Origin: Chamaecyparis obtusa
Taxonomy: Eukaryota; Streptophyta; Pinopsida; Cupressales; Cupressaceae
Assembly: GCA_027943335.1 (NCBI GenBank)
Contig: BSBK01005648.1
Coordinates: forward strand, 671,001-735,000
Reading direction: 5' to 3'
DNA length: 64,000 nucleotides
The position numbers were made by a program, and so were the translations under genes. Positions 10,388 to 20,985 of this stretch are shown here, piece by piece. Within the stretch, counting starts at the first letter, position 1, and each line of letters starts with the position of its first letter. The notes beneath the pieces are model-generated. The model saw only the letters and a program-made list of their open reading frames with translations, was not told where the DNA came from and did no database searches.

Positions 10388-12770
10388 GAACCAATCAACG
10401 TTCTCCATCTGAAGAAATTCTATGCCTAAGGCATTCAGTCTATGGTAAAATTTCTTGAAAAAATTTTAAAAATTGGAAAATGTCCTGAAAAAATAAACAT
10501 CTTGGTGAAAACCTAGCAATAGGCGCCTTGATGATTCACAAAAAAATAAAAAAATGAAAAATACAAAAAAAAAAAAAAAAAAAAAGTGCCTTGGTGAAAA
10601 CCTAGAAACAGGTGCCTTGGTAGCAAAAATAGAATCTTTGCCAAGATGGTGAAAACCCGGCAAATGGGTGCCACTTGTTTCAAAATGCTCCATCTATCAC
10701 ACACTCTTGGTCTTTCCCAGTTTTTAGTCTTGCTTTAGTTTGTACATATCTCCCAGTTTCTTTTTGCATTTCCATTTTTCAATAAGTCAGTTTGTCCACC
10801 AATCTGCTCAAGTGTCTGTATCCTATCAATGTTCAAACTTGGGGGTAATCAATGTCATATCCTATGGTCTCCGGTGTATCTTAGACGTATCATATCTAGT
10901 CAGAGTCATTTTGAAGCTTCACGTGAGTCAGTCAGTCAGTCTTGTCTCCAGAAAGGAGTTTGCATCTACAACAATGCAATCAAACATCAAACAAAAAATA
11001 ATCTATGCTTTTTTTACATGCTTTTATCTCCTTGTATGCTTACTGATTCGCATTGAGATTTTTGCATATTGTGTCCCTTCGAGCTCTTCGATGATGTCCT
11101 TTATAGGATTTAGAGAGTGATGACTGGGGGCATAATCTTTTCTTTGTTTTCTTCTTGTATGTGAAAATCTAACAGCTTTGGAAATTCTAGATTGAAATGG
11201 TGTTCGACTATAAGAGCCTCTATCACAAATTGGATGGCCATGCGTACCTTGACCATTGATACCCAAAAAATTGAAGGAAGTTTGATCTAACTATTGTCTT
11301 TTTTAGTGAGTTCTTTCTCCTACTGTGAAACACGATCTTACCTAAGGATGTGAACGATAAAGGGTCACTACGGGTAATTCACACTGGATTTAGAATGATC
11401 TCTTGATTGCTTGATGTGTTTGTCATGCAAGGCGTATTCAGGTCATCATGATGTTTATGTTTTGATGCTTATACAAATTTCTATATCGAAATGGACATGA
11501 TATTCAGGTCATCCTGGCATTTATGCCTTGGTGCTTATATCTAATCCGACATTTCGAAAATAAAATCAATATTCATATATCCATGGTTGTTGACCAGTGG
11601 GTGTTGTATTGATTCTTAAGCATACAAATCGATATTCATATGTCTATGGTTTCATAGCTAGTGGGCATTGTATTGATTTATCTGATTACCTAAAAGTTTA
11701 ATGATGATAACAAATCAACATATGATCAGTGAGTAGGTCCTAGGTCTTAGGTTGCATTTCATTTTGCATGTCTCTTTGCATTTTGCATGTTTGCATGATC
11801 TAACAATGATTAAACGAACTTCAATGCTTAAACGATTCTTCAAATCGCATCTTCAAGTCTAACAAGAGCTGAATCTCACATGAAGGTTCCTCCAATGAAA
11901 CAGCAAGTAGAATCTTTTTTCAAGATCAAAATTCAAATCTGAGATCATTCATATTATTAACTACTTGCATATTCGACCTTCGATCATCACAAAAATCCAT
12001 AATTCAACTTAATTGATTATCTTACATCAAACTATCAAAATTTCAACTTGGTCAACTATGGTCAACTCATGGTTTAACCTAGTCAAACTTGGTCTTTTGG
12101 GACCTTCCAATGATGCAGAATGCATTCTTGAACGTGTATAACCACTTCTCAAATCAATTAACATGCTTCTAAACTCTCAACACTGACTTTTCTTGTCAGA
12201 TTTCAATTTTAATCCCGAAGGGGGCATGGTATTGCACATCATTCAAAGTCTGTAAATCAAATTCTATCAATCTTTCCTTAGTAATCAAGACAACAACCAT
12301 GTCTATTTATTGATTCATCAAAAGACCTCATCACTCGGGGAAAATCTATCATCACTTGGGGCATATCAGATTCATCAAGATCCATATCAATCTGGTATTC
12401 TCCTAATCTTGTAAACTGTATCAATTTTTGCAACCATCGGATCATAGTGTTCTTTCCTTGGTTCTTCGGCAACTAAAGGGTTCAGATGTGATACCTACTA
12501 GTTCTGCTAAGACAATCGAGTCTAGAATCAGTCACTCACTTCTTCGCAATCATAAGGTTTGGAATCAAGCATTTTGACACTTTTTCACAATCATAGGTTC
12601 ATTTGTTGTTATAGTGAACATTATCTTTGGTCATTCAGGACCTATTATCTTCATATCAAATCAATATCAATCAGCTTCTGTCTCATATCAATTATCAATT
12701 TCAAACATTAGTTTCATATCTTTATCAAACACAGACTATCTTTGAACCACTGCGCTTCGCACAATAATTC
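10388..12770 (+). other. Element A 3' noncoding region
   Basis: This 2.4-kb region is collinear with 40865-43232 in B and 25983-28286 in C and has no conserved coding frame. It begins with three GGTGAAAACC-type repeats and A-rich tracts (10500-10680), including a run of about 20 A at 10567. Two old tandem duplications lie at about 11432-11690. The long untranslated tract before the polypurine tract is shared by all three copies, so it is a family trait. Confidence 0.7.
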
Positions 12771-12784
12771 AAAGAGGGGCAAAA
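12771..12784 (+). other. Polypurine tract of element A
   Basis: AAAGAGGGGCAAAA abuts the 3' LTR. The identical tract precedes the LTRs at 28301 and 43247. It would prime plus-strand DNA synthesis. Confidence 0.85.
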
Positions 12785-14035
12785 TGTAATACTCCAAAAA
12801 TGGGCTATAAGTTCATTAATCTCCTATATCAACAATTCGAATGAAATCAACATCGAAGTCCTAATCTAAGGCACATCTAAACATCATCGAATCATAATTG
12901 ATTATCTTAAATTCTGCATCGGGGAATATTCCTAGCAATATTCCTTATTATCTTAATTATCTTTAATTTAATGATTATTTGGCGATAAATCACATTTATC
13001 CTAAGTTTGATTAGTTAAATATTTTCATATTTAATTAATTACATTTAATTTTACCACTTAATTATTTAATTAAATTTAATTATATCTATTATTAATTGTA
13101 TTATTTAATTTTGACAACAAATCCAATATCCTATGAATAATTGATTAAATTCTTATTTAATTAATTAAAGAAAGTTGTCATTATTTAATAATATAGTTTT
13201 TAATAAAAGTTTGATTAAATAATTGATTAACCCATAAATCAATTATTTATTTTCAAAAATCGGTTAAGTTGAGCATAAATTACTTTATTTATTTAATTAA
13301 TTCATAATTATTATGCACATTCAAAAGAAACAGTTAAACTCCAGATTAGAAAATCAATGCAAGTTATTGACTTTTTGGAACTCAACATCATTTTTGAGTT
13401 TTAAAGTTGATCTAAACTTCTAATTTGAGTTAAAAAGCTATTTTTGCATGATTTGCATGTTTTTGTGAATTAAATTATCTTTATTATCAGATAACTCAAA
13501 AATCAAGTTGAGTTAATTTGAGTGATTTATGGCTTTTTTCCATGCACCTCCAAAGCCCTAGATTTCTATAAATTCAAGGCTCAGCTCTTCATAATTCATC
13601 CATGAATTTGCATTCTCAAGCTGTCGAATTGGAGTCTGAAGAATCATCTTTGTGAATCCAAGCTATTGTGAGATCTTTCTAGTTTTGAGCATTGCATATC
13701 ATTTAGCATAGATTCATATCATTGTTAGATCAATTTTCATATAGATTAGATTTCATATCAAGTTTTTATCATTCTTATTGCATAGAAAATACCAAAAAAA
13801 TAGATTAATTGCATTCATATTTCATATCAGTTTTGCATTCAAATCCTTCATTTAGGTGTCATCTAGGTCACTGATCTCGATAACAATCTGAGAACATCAA
13901 TCTCGCACCTACTAGAAGGCAGTAAATCACTTGGTTAAATTAGATTTCAATTTTGCATGATTTTGATTTTTGCTAACCTCTAATGTTTTACTGAAGTGTT
14001 GTGTCTATATATCAGGTATAATTTTCACACACATA
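12785..14035 (+). repeat. Element A 3' LTR
   Basis: This 1251-bp direct repeat of 2853-4104 has its TATA variant TATAAAT at 13567. It starts TGTAATACTCC and ends CACACACATA: the expected terminal CA has become TA, since related LTRs end CACACACACA at the same length. The target duplication follows immediately. Confidence 0.93.
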
Positions 14036-14040
14036 ATTAT
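14036..14040 (+). repeat. Target-site duplication of element A, right copy (ATTAT)
   Basis: This is a perfect match to 2848-2852, followed by GAG-TTA-GTA-ATT, which continues the split RNase H frame. Confidence 0.9.
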
Positions 14041-14310
14041 GAGTTAGTAATTTCTCATATTAGGTCAAGATATGCATAAAAAAATTAGAGGTTAAAACAA
14101 TACTGAAATGTTGTTGGGGATGAGATTGAGAATTTTAATACATTTGGTATTGATTGGGTGCATAGGACCCAAAATAGAATGGATGATTTGTTAGAAAATA
14201 TAGCCTTAAGGCTAGAGGATGTCACTTTTTCTGGGATATCCAAAATTGAAATTCAGTCGAGGCCTTCTATCCCAGACAATGTTGAGAACTGGAAGGTTTT
14301 TTCTGATGAC
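14041..14310 (+). pseudogene. G1 archaeal-type RNase H, C-terminal half
   Basis: This resumes the frame cut at 2852. It reads E-L-V-I-S-H-I, then a degraded K-x-x-R-L-K-Q-Y, then I-D-W-V-H-R-T-Q-N-R-M-D-D-L, the family's end motif with the last catalytic Asp. Stops occur near 14076-14085. The family pattern predicts N-x-x-A-D, so Met-Asp-Asp is a variant. Confidence 0.75.
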
Positions 14311-15510
14311 TAGGATATAATGAGATTCTTACAGTGTGAGTCCCATTTTTGTGACAAAGAGATGGATTTCAGCACTTATATAAGTACCACAAATGGGAAG
14401 GAAAGTGTTTTTGGAAAAGAGGTTTTGCAATTGAAATCTGATAGAGTTCCCAAGGGGTTGGTTTCTCTTGAAAGAGCTTTTGATAATAGAGATAGGGTTT
14501 CTCCTAGCAAAGTTGTAAATAATTCAGATGATTTGGAAAAGGTCAATTTGGGAACTGATACGGTACCAAAAAATGTTTATATTGGCAAGAGGTTGTCTCC
14601 CAAGGTCAGAAATATATTAATTGATCTTCTCAAAAAATTCAGACATGTTTTTGCATGGTCTTATGATGATTTGAAAGCCTACAAATAAATTTTTTTCCAA
14701 CATGAGATCCCATTGAAGGAAGGCACCAAACTATTTAGATAGAAATTAAGGCCTGTGAATCCCACCCTAGCACCAAAAATGAAAGATGAACTCAAAAGGA
14801 TGATAGAAGCTGGGATAATTAAGCATATCAGACATTCTACTTGGGTGTCAAATTTGGTTCCAGTCAAAAAGAAGAATGGTGACATTAGACTATGTGTTGA
14901 TTTTAGGAACCTGAATGTTAATTCTTTGAAGGACAATTATGGGTTGCCTAACATGGAGAATATGTTGTAAAGATTTACTGGGTCAGAGTTGATGTCTATG
15001 ATGGATGGCTTCTCAAGCTATAATCAGGTAATGGTCAAAGAATCTAAACAGTTTAAGACTACATTTACCACCCCATGGGGGACATATGTATATGTCAAAA
15101 TGCCTTTTGGCTTGACTAATGCTGGTGTAACTTTCTAGAGAGCCATGGATGTGGCTTTTGCAGAATTTATCAACAAGTTTTTGGTTGTGTATCAGGATGA
15201 TCTCACAGTATTTCCAGCTAAGGAGGATCAAAACTGTGGACACCTTGAGAAGGTTTTTGTTAGAGCTTTGGAGTATGGGGTTTCATTGAATCCAAAAAAG
15301 TGTTCTTTTGGTGTTGTGAAAGGTAAACTCTTGGGACATATTGTGTCTAGGGACAAAGTAAGAATTGACCCTGAAAGGGTTATGGCTATAGATAGGCTTT
15401 ACCAACCTAGGAATGTTAAGGGTACTCAATCCTTTTTTGGACAAGTGAATTTCTTAAGGAGATTTGTTACAATTTTGCAGAAATTAGTATCCCCGTCTCT
15501 AAAATGTTGA
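14311..15510 (+). pseudogene. G1 reverse transcriptase, decayed
   Basis: A linker (14320-14690) ends in R-H-V-F-A-W-S-Y-D-D-L, typical of the stretch before gypsy RT. RT motifs follow: G-I-I-K-x-[43 protein letters not shown]. The catalytic box reads Y-Q-D-D at about 15190. L-N-P-K-K-C and L-G-H-I-V-S close the domain. Stops at 14740 (TAG), 14968 and 15136 (TAG) mostly replace Gln. The enzyme would copy element RNA if intact. Confidence 0.85.
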
Positions 15511-16010
15511 AGAAGGAAGCAAAGGTTGAGTGGAACAAAGAAGAAGTTGAAGCTTTTCAAAATATCAAACAGGCCATCAAAGATGCCCCTATTTTAAGGA
15601 CACCTGATTATGGTAAGCCTATGCAGATTTTCTCTTTTTCTTCCTTTCATACTATTGCTGTAGTATTATTGCAAAAGAATGCAGATGGATATGAGCAACC
15701 CATATCATTTTTCAAAAAATACTTACAAGCAGATGAACTAAAATATGATATTACTGAGAAATAGACATATGCCCTGGTTAAGGTTGTCAAGGCTTTCAAA
15801 TGTTATCTTGTTGGAGCCATGGTGGTCGCATATGTTCCTGGTGCTTCTGTTAAGGAAATACTAGTTCAACAAGAAGCCTTAGGGAGGAGATGTAGATGGA
15901 TGAACAAGATCCAATAATTTAGTATTGACATCCAGGTTACAAAATTGGTAAGAGGCCTAGGTCTTGCAAAGTTGATGGCCTAGGGTAATTTAGTTGCAAA
16001 TCATATAAAT
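15504..16010 (+). pseudogene. G1 RNase H (classical, after RT), decayed
   Basis: W-N-K-E-E-V-E-A-F-Q and P-I-L-R-T-P-D match the RT-RNase H connection. The first catalytic Asp position reads F-S-F-S-S-F-H, so the usual D is not seen. L-K-Y-D-I-T-E-K is followed by a TAG (15762) at an expected Gln. R-R-C-R-W-M-N-K-I-Q and L-A-K-L-M-A close the domain. It resembles the degenerate RNase H that coexists with the archaeal-type copy in Tat-like elements. Confidence 0.7.
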
Positions 16011-17294
16011 ATGTTGGAGGAAGAACAAAGGACATATATTTTTTATATGGATTATTGTGATTGGTACAAGGATGTTATTGGTTACTTGCAAAAGTTGACC
16101 CTTCCTCTTGAGATGGATGAAAATAAAAGGAGGACTGTCAAATTGCATGCTACTAAGTGTTCTATTGTAGGTGGTGAGTTATGGTGGAGAAGTAATGAAG
16201 GAGTGTTTCTTAAATGCTTAGACTAGGATAAATCCAAGATTTTGTTATAAGAAATTCACAATGGTGTTTGTGGTGGCCATTACATGGCCAAAACTATAGC
16301 CCATAAGATTCTTAGGTCTGGGTTCTAGTGGCCTACAATTTTCAGGGATGTTCATTAGTATGTGAAGAGGTGTGGTGCTTGCCAGATATTTGCTGGTAAG
16401 TTAAAGTTTAATGAAAATCTACCCCTTAAAATTGTTACAATTTAGGCACCTTTTCAAAAATGGGGTTTGGATTTTGTTGGTGAAATCCCTAACAAGTCTA
16501 GTGGAGGACATTCCTGGATACTAGTGGCAACAGATTAATTTACTAAGTGGGTGGAGGCCATCCCCACAAGAAGAGCCACCAGCAAGGTTGTGACAGATTT
16601 TGTAATGCAAAATATTCTTATCAGGTTTGGTTGTCCAAAATTTATTGTGGTTGACAATGCAATATGTTTTAGATCATAGGAATTCAATGACTTCTATTAA
16701 TAGTATGGGATACACATTTCATTTTCTTCCCCTTATCATCCACAGCAAAATGGCCAGGCTGAATCTAGTAATAAAAGTTTGATTAAATTCCTTGAGAGGG
16801 TGCTAGATAAAAATAAGAGGGCTTGGGATTCGAAGTTGAAATAAGCATTGTGGGCTGATAGGGTGATTGTGAAAAAGGCAACAGGATGTGCCCTGTTTGA
16901 TTTAGTCTATGGGATAAATGCTAGATTTCCTCAAAATAATTTACTGCAGATGTATCAATTTGTTTAGGCATATGATGAGGATTTAGATGATGAGATGAGA
17001 GTAATAATGGATGAGTTGATACAATTGGATGAGGTAAGGAGGGATGCACATGAAAGCAATGAAAGATTGCAAAAATAGTGTAAGAATCTATATGATAGAA
17101 GAGCTACCCAGAGAAATTTTGAAATTGATAACCTTGTCCTAATGTGGAATGCAAGGTTAGAGGATAAAGGTAAGCATAGGAAACTTGACCCAATCTGGTT
17201 GGGCCCTTATCTTATTGAAAGAAAATGGGGAAAAAATTCTTATATCTTGGAGGATTTAATTGGAGGTACTTTGGAATTTCCTGTTCATGGATAA
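16011..17294 (+). pseudogene. G1 integrase, decayed
   Basis: The zinc domain shows H-N-G-V-C-G-G-H and C-G-A-C-Q (about 16260-16390), giving HHCC. The core shows G-L-D-F-V-G (D1), V-V-D-N-A-x-x-F (D2, near 16650) and G-Q-A-E-S-S-N-K (E, near 16755). The C-terminal part has L-D-P-I-W-L-G-P-Y. At least ten stops interrupt it, many TAG. It would insert the cDNA into the genome if repaired. Confidence 0.82.
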
Positions 17295-18879
17295 TTCCTA
17301 AAGTTTTACTTCTCTTGAAGTATCTTTTCCATGAGCAGTAGTATAGGGTTCCCTTGTACATTTTGTGTATAGTGTGTTTTTTTTTCAGTCTATGTTTTTG
17401 TGGGTGGCCTGCTTCCCCTAGAGTTTCTGAATCCTTTTCATGCTTGCAAGAGGCATGCATCCTCTGACAGAGCCAATGTTAGCCTATTTTCCTGTCGTAG
17501 CCAAAATCCTAAGAAAATGGTCTTATCCTACAAAAATCTTGTGAAAATTGTCATGTCCTAGCTGCAACATAGTTTGATCAGTGAAGAAAATCTATCAATT
17601 TTCATAGCTTGCGATCTTAGCCCTGGGTTAATCAAGATGTGACCAAGCCCCATTCAAGATCACATGTGCTTAAGTGTAAAAACCAAAGAGAAATTATAGT
17701 TTCAAGGTGTATGAGAAATAGGGTTTTATCCATTTCCAAGGGTTTCAAAATTTTCCTAAATCCAAAAACCCTAGCCAATTCTATTTCCTCATTACCTTTT
17801 TTGGGTCACTTAACTCTCATTTCTACACATGCCTTTTCTCTTTCCTTTGTTCGTTGAATCTCTAAGTTATTGGGAGGTTAGTCTTTTTATTTGGCGATCC
17901 AGTGACTATATATTCACATAATCTCTTAGTCTAGGTAGTTAAGTTCCTAACATTCAATGATCTAGTGGGTAGTTTATTTTCCCTTTAGTCGTTGAATCTC
18001 CTAATAAAGCAGCAAAGTCATGAAACATTTTGAGATTCAGCAAGGACCGTTGGATGAGATAGAGATCGGCGGCTGGCACTAGTTCTCCAAATAAAACCCA
18101 TGGTTAGTAAAATATTCAGTGATCATGAGAATACCTTTGTTCTCCCAATCTCCAGACCAGACCCAAGTTAAGATAAATGTTCCGCGACTTAGAGATTTCC
18201 TTTAGTCACATATTCTCTAGATCTAGTATGGTTAAGACTTGTCGCGGGTTGGATAAAAGATACAGGTGGGTCAAGTGTCAAGTGTTGTTGAGGTGCTCAT
18301 TCCTAATTGGTTGTCGATAATGATGATGTGGCTGGATATTTTTTAAACGGGTTTAAGTGACTATTGTCAATTAACGGGAACCGCCCAATCTGCTAGGAAA
18401 AGATGAGATCAACATCCTTGTTTTAAATATAATTGATTAACCATTGCAGCCAATAATTTGAATTATTTAAAGGTTTTATGTAAGTAAAGGACTTGTTATT
18501 GCATGCAAGCATGGCCTATCCACCTAATTTGATCATGTACACTATCATAACATGGTCCAGAAATGATGCTTGTTTGCGGAGGATGTCCATGTCATGAAAA
18601 ATGGGTGAATCGGTCACTCAAATTTATGATGCAGGTGAAGTAAACAAGGAGATGAAATTATGCAATTTCCAACCTCTAATGTACCAGTCGATATTTTGGC
18701 CATAAATGAAGATCAATTTAGACTTGATTACTTTAGATTGCCTGACATGTCTTTTTTGCAATAATGGGATTGATTGAAAGTGGTTGGTGTGTGCTATAAA
18801 TGTGTCACACTTCTATGGATCATTACATTTAAGAACACTCAAGAATGAGGTCTCAAAAATTGATCTATAGCTCCCTAGG
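17295..18879 (+). other. Unassigned noncoding DNA after G1 integrase, probably including its 3' LTR
   Basis: No coding frame with a recognisable domain was found. A TG-start such as TGACAGAGCCAATG at 17465 could be the 3' LTR start, but there is no second copy in the window to test it. TTTGGCGATCCAGTG near 17890 looks primer-site-like, again untested. Confidence 0.35.
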
Positions 18880-19762
18880 CATGGAGTGCAAGGGTTTTAA
18901 GAATGCTCTCAGCTAGAGCTATTTAGCCTATAACCTTGCTAGTAAACCATGCAATGGGAGATTCAATGAAGACAAGGGCAAGAATGCCAATATCCTCAAG
19001 AATCAAGAATGAAAATGCAATGCAACTATACTAGAAATAGAAATGCAAGCTAAGCTATGAAAGGAAATATGCAAGTGTTACAATCCAAGCTTTTTAATCT
19101 ATGTGAAGTTATCTATTGCATAAAAGAAACTAAGCTATGAAATGAAGCTATGGATGCTATGATAATGTAAGAAATTAAGTCTAAACTATGAAGCAATGAG
19201 GAAATCCAAGAAAAGCTTGATGTAGCAATGATCTCCAAAAGCTCCAAATGCACCTAGAAAGCCTGCAGCATAACAATAGCATGAAAGAGATGGATATGAA
19301 AATGAAGGAGAAAGCTCTCCTTTTATAAGAAATGCAAAGGAATGGACCATGGAGATTAAGAGGCAAAAGTCTTAATCAATGGTGGAGCTTGAAAGAGGAG
19401 CAATCCATGTGCACAAGTATCCTCCAATAGGAAAATAGGAGTTGACTTTATGTCCATGTGAGACAAAAAGTGTTTTTTCCTTTTTTTATAAAATGAGAAT
19501 AATGTTTTATTTGTGCAACATAGGATAAGAGGAAAGTGGGGGATTTTTATTTAATAAAAGGGGAGGAAATTTCTTTTAATTAAATAAAGGCTTAGGATAA
19601 ATGGTTAGCCCATAGGATAAAAATCCAATATATGATCGAAATTAAGATTTGATCAAGAAATTGATAATGTTGAAAATATTGCTTATTGATCAAAATGATT
19701 CAGGGTTGATAAATCAAATGAATGGGGCCCAAAGTCTAGGCGACCATTTTTGGGTGCATACA
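18880..19762 (-). repeat. LTR-like sequence on the minus strand, boundaries partly unresolved
   Basis: Read on the minus strand it starts TGTATGCACCCAAAAAT at 19762, with TTATAAAAGGAGAGC (TATA box) near 19318-19332 and no coding content. This is LTR-promoter architecture. No matching target duplication was found at the left, and the left edge is a guess. Confidence 0.4.
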
Positions 19763-20689
19763 GTTGAGTGGTTTTAATTTTGTCCTAAATAATCGAATGC
19801 TTGTTGAAATCCTTGTGATAAAATTATTTTTCATGATCAGTCAGAGGTATTGGGAGTTAGGTATTTGAAAGGCATATTTGTGAACCCTATTCTCAGTTAG
19901 GATTATAAAATTTTGCTTCAGTATTTGTTAATGAAAGATAGAAAGTTGTAGGTCTAAGTTGTTATTTGCAAGCTTGTATTCTGAGATAAATTGTATACAT
20001 ATGCAAGATTCATCATACTTAATACAAACATTTGGTTCTTTTCTCTCCTCTATGTCAAGTTTTATGAATTCTGAACTTTCTAGTTCATTACATAATTGTT
20101 TATATGTGTATCTTCATTCCTGAGTTCTAATCTAGGATTAGATTAAATATTACTCTAGATGGGATATGAGTTCTTCCTAATTTGCACAAGGATTCTCTAT
20201 AAGTAGTAAAGATTTGTGATAGATGTATTTATGTCTATGAATCCTTGATATTTTCTAGCCTTTGCTTCCTCTTTTCTTTGGAGTTCTCACCCAATGGATA
20301 AGGCACTGGCCTAAGTGAGTATATCTCCTGTTAGCATGTATTGATCAAGGTTGTTACAATCTACAAAGTTGTATTAAAAACTAGTCATAATCTTTAATTT
20401 TGGTTGAGAAGTTGATTATTTGTCCATAGCAATGGAGATTCAATGAATGTTTGGTTGATGTTTAGTACTTTCTTCCTATTATCTGATTTGTTGAATCAAG
20501 TCATAAGTATTGTATGAAGTGTTCCATTTGCTAGATTAGGTGTACCCACCTTGGTTTTGCAGAGCCAAAAGTGTAGAGGGAAATCTTGTCCCTATAGTTG
20601 GTCCAATTACCTTAAGATAGCTATACATCTTGGAACTAACCATTCTTAAAACTAGTCTGAAGGTATATTGGCAACCTAAGAGCATAAGT
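19763..20689 (+). other. Intergenic stretch with no gene seen
   Basis: AT-rich with only short frames. A tRNA-Arg-like scrap at 20290 is the only feature noted. Confidence 0.4.
20290..20312 (+). other. tRNA-Arg-like fragment (D-arm region)
   Basis: CCAATGGATAAGGCACTGG resembles the D arm and start of the anticodon stem of eukaryotic tRNA-Arg genes. No anticodon loop pairing or TTCGA arm follows, so it is not a functional tRNA. It may be a tRNA-derived SINE head or chance. Confidence 0.25.
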
Positions 20690-20985
20690 CATCCTCCATA
20701 TCCCTCCTCTCCAAATCATAGATGTCATCCTTGGTAAACAATGGAGGCTACTCCTATGTTGTCCAATCACTATAAGGACCTATATCATCCAAATTAATTG
20801 GACCACCTAATATTTCCTTTACCTTCCTTGTGTGCAACCAAAGATTATATTGCTCAAAGATAAGGTCATTGATACATTTTTGAGCTTCTTCTTGTGAGGG
20901 CCTTGAACAAGCTCCAATGTACTTGCTACTAGATGAACTACAAATAATGACCTCATTGAAGGTTGAGTGGGTGCCTTTACATTGG
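20690..20985 (-). pseudogene. Unrecognised coding-like fragment
   Basis: One minus-strand frame reads protein-like for about 95 codons with a single stop. It includes A-C-S-R-P-S-Q-E-E-A-Q-K-C-I-N-D-L-I-F-E and G-G-P-I-N-L-D-D-I-G-P-Y. Composition is balanced, unlike neighbouring noncoding DNA. I cannot assign a family. A different overlapping frame (20819-21067) is longer but less protein-like. Confidence 0.25.

Larger units (their letters stand above)
2853..14035 (+). mobile_element. Element A, non-autonomous Tat-like LTR retrotransposon
   Basis: Two direct LTRs (2853-4104 and 12785-14035), a primer site after the left LTR, a polypurine tract before the right LTR and a perfect 5-bp target duplication define an 11.18-kb insertion. 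The LTRs, leader and 3' noncoding region match element B in this window. PR, RT, RNase H and the integrase catalytic core are absent. What remains is a chimeric reading frame (6769-9012) and an integrase C-terminal fragment. A would need enzymes from a relative such as B to move. Confidence 0.92.
14036..17316 (+). mobile_element. G1 Ty3/gypsy element, 3' part (RNase H end, RT, RNase H, integrase)
   Basis: This continues the element interrupted at 2852. RT, a second RNase H and integrase follow in order with many stops but few frameshifts. The coding part ends near 17294. The 3' LTR is not delimited because the 5' LTR is outside the window. Confidence 0.85.

Noticed and set aside
10567..10586. 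Poly-A run as evidence of a retroposed transcript or LINE tail
   Set aside because: It lies inside the conserved 3' noncoding region of the family, with continuous homology to B and C on both sides.
18279..19767. GTTGA duplication around the minus-strand LTR-like region
   Set aside because: No GTTGA followed by TG was found at a plausible left end.
20290..20312. A functional tRNA-Arg gene
   Set aside because: Only the D-arm region fits; there is no anticodon stem-loop or T arm.
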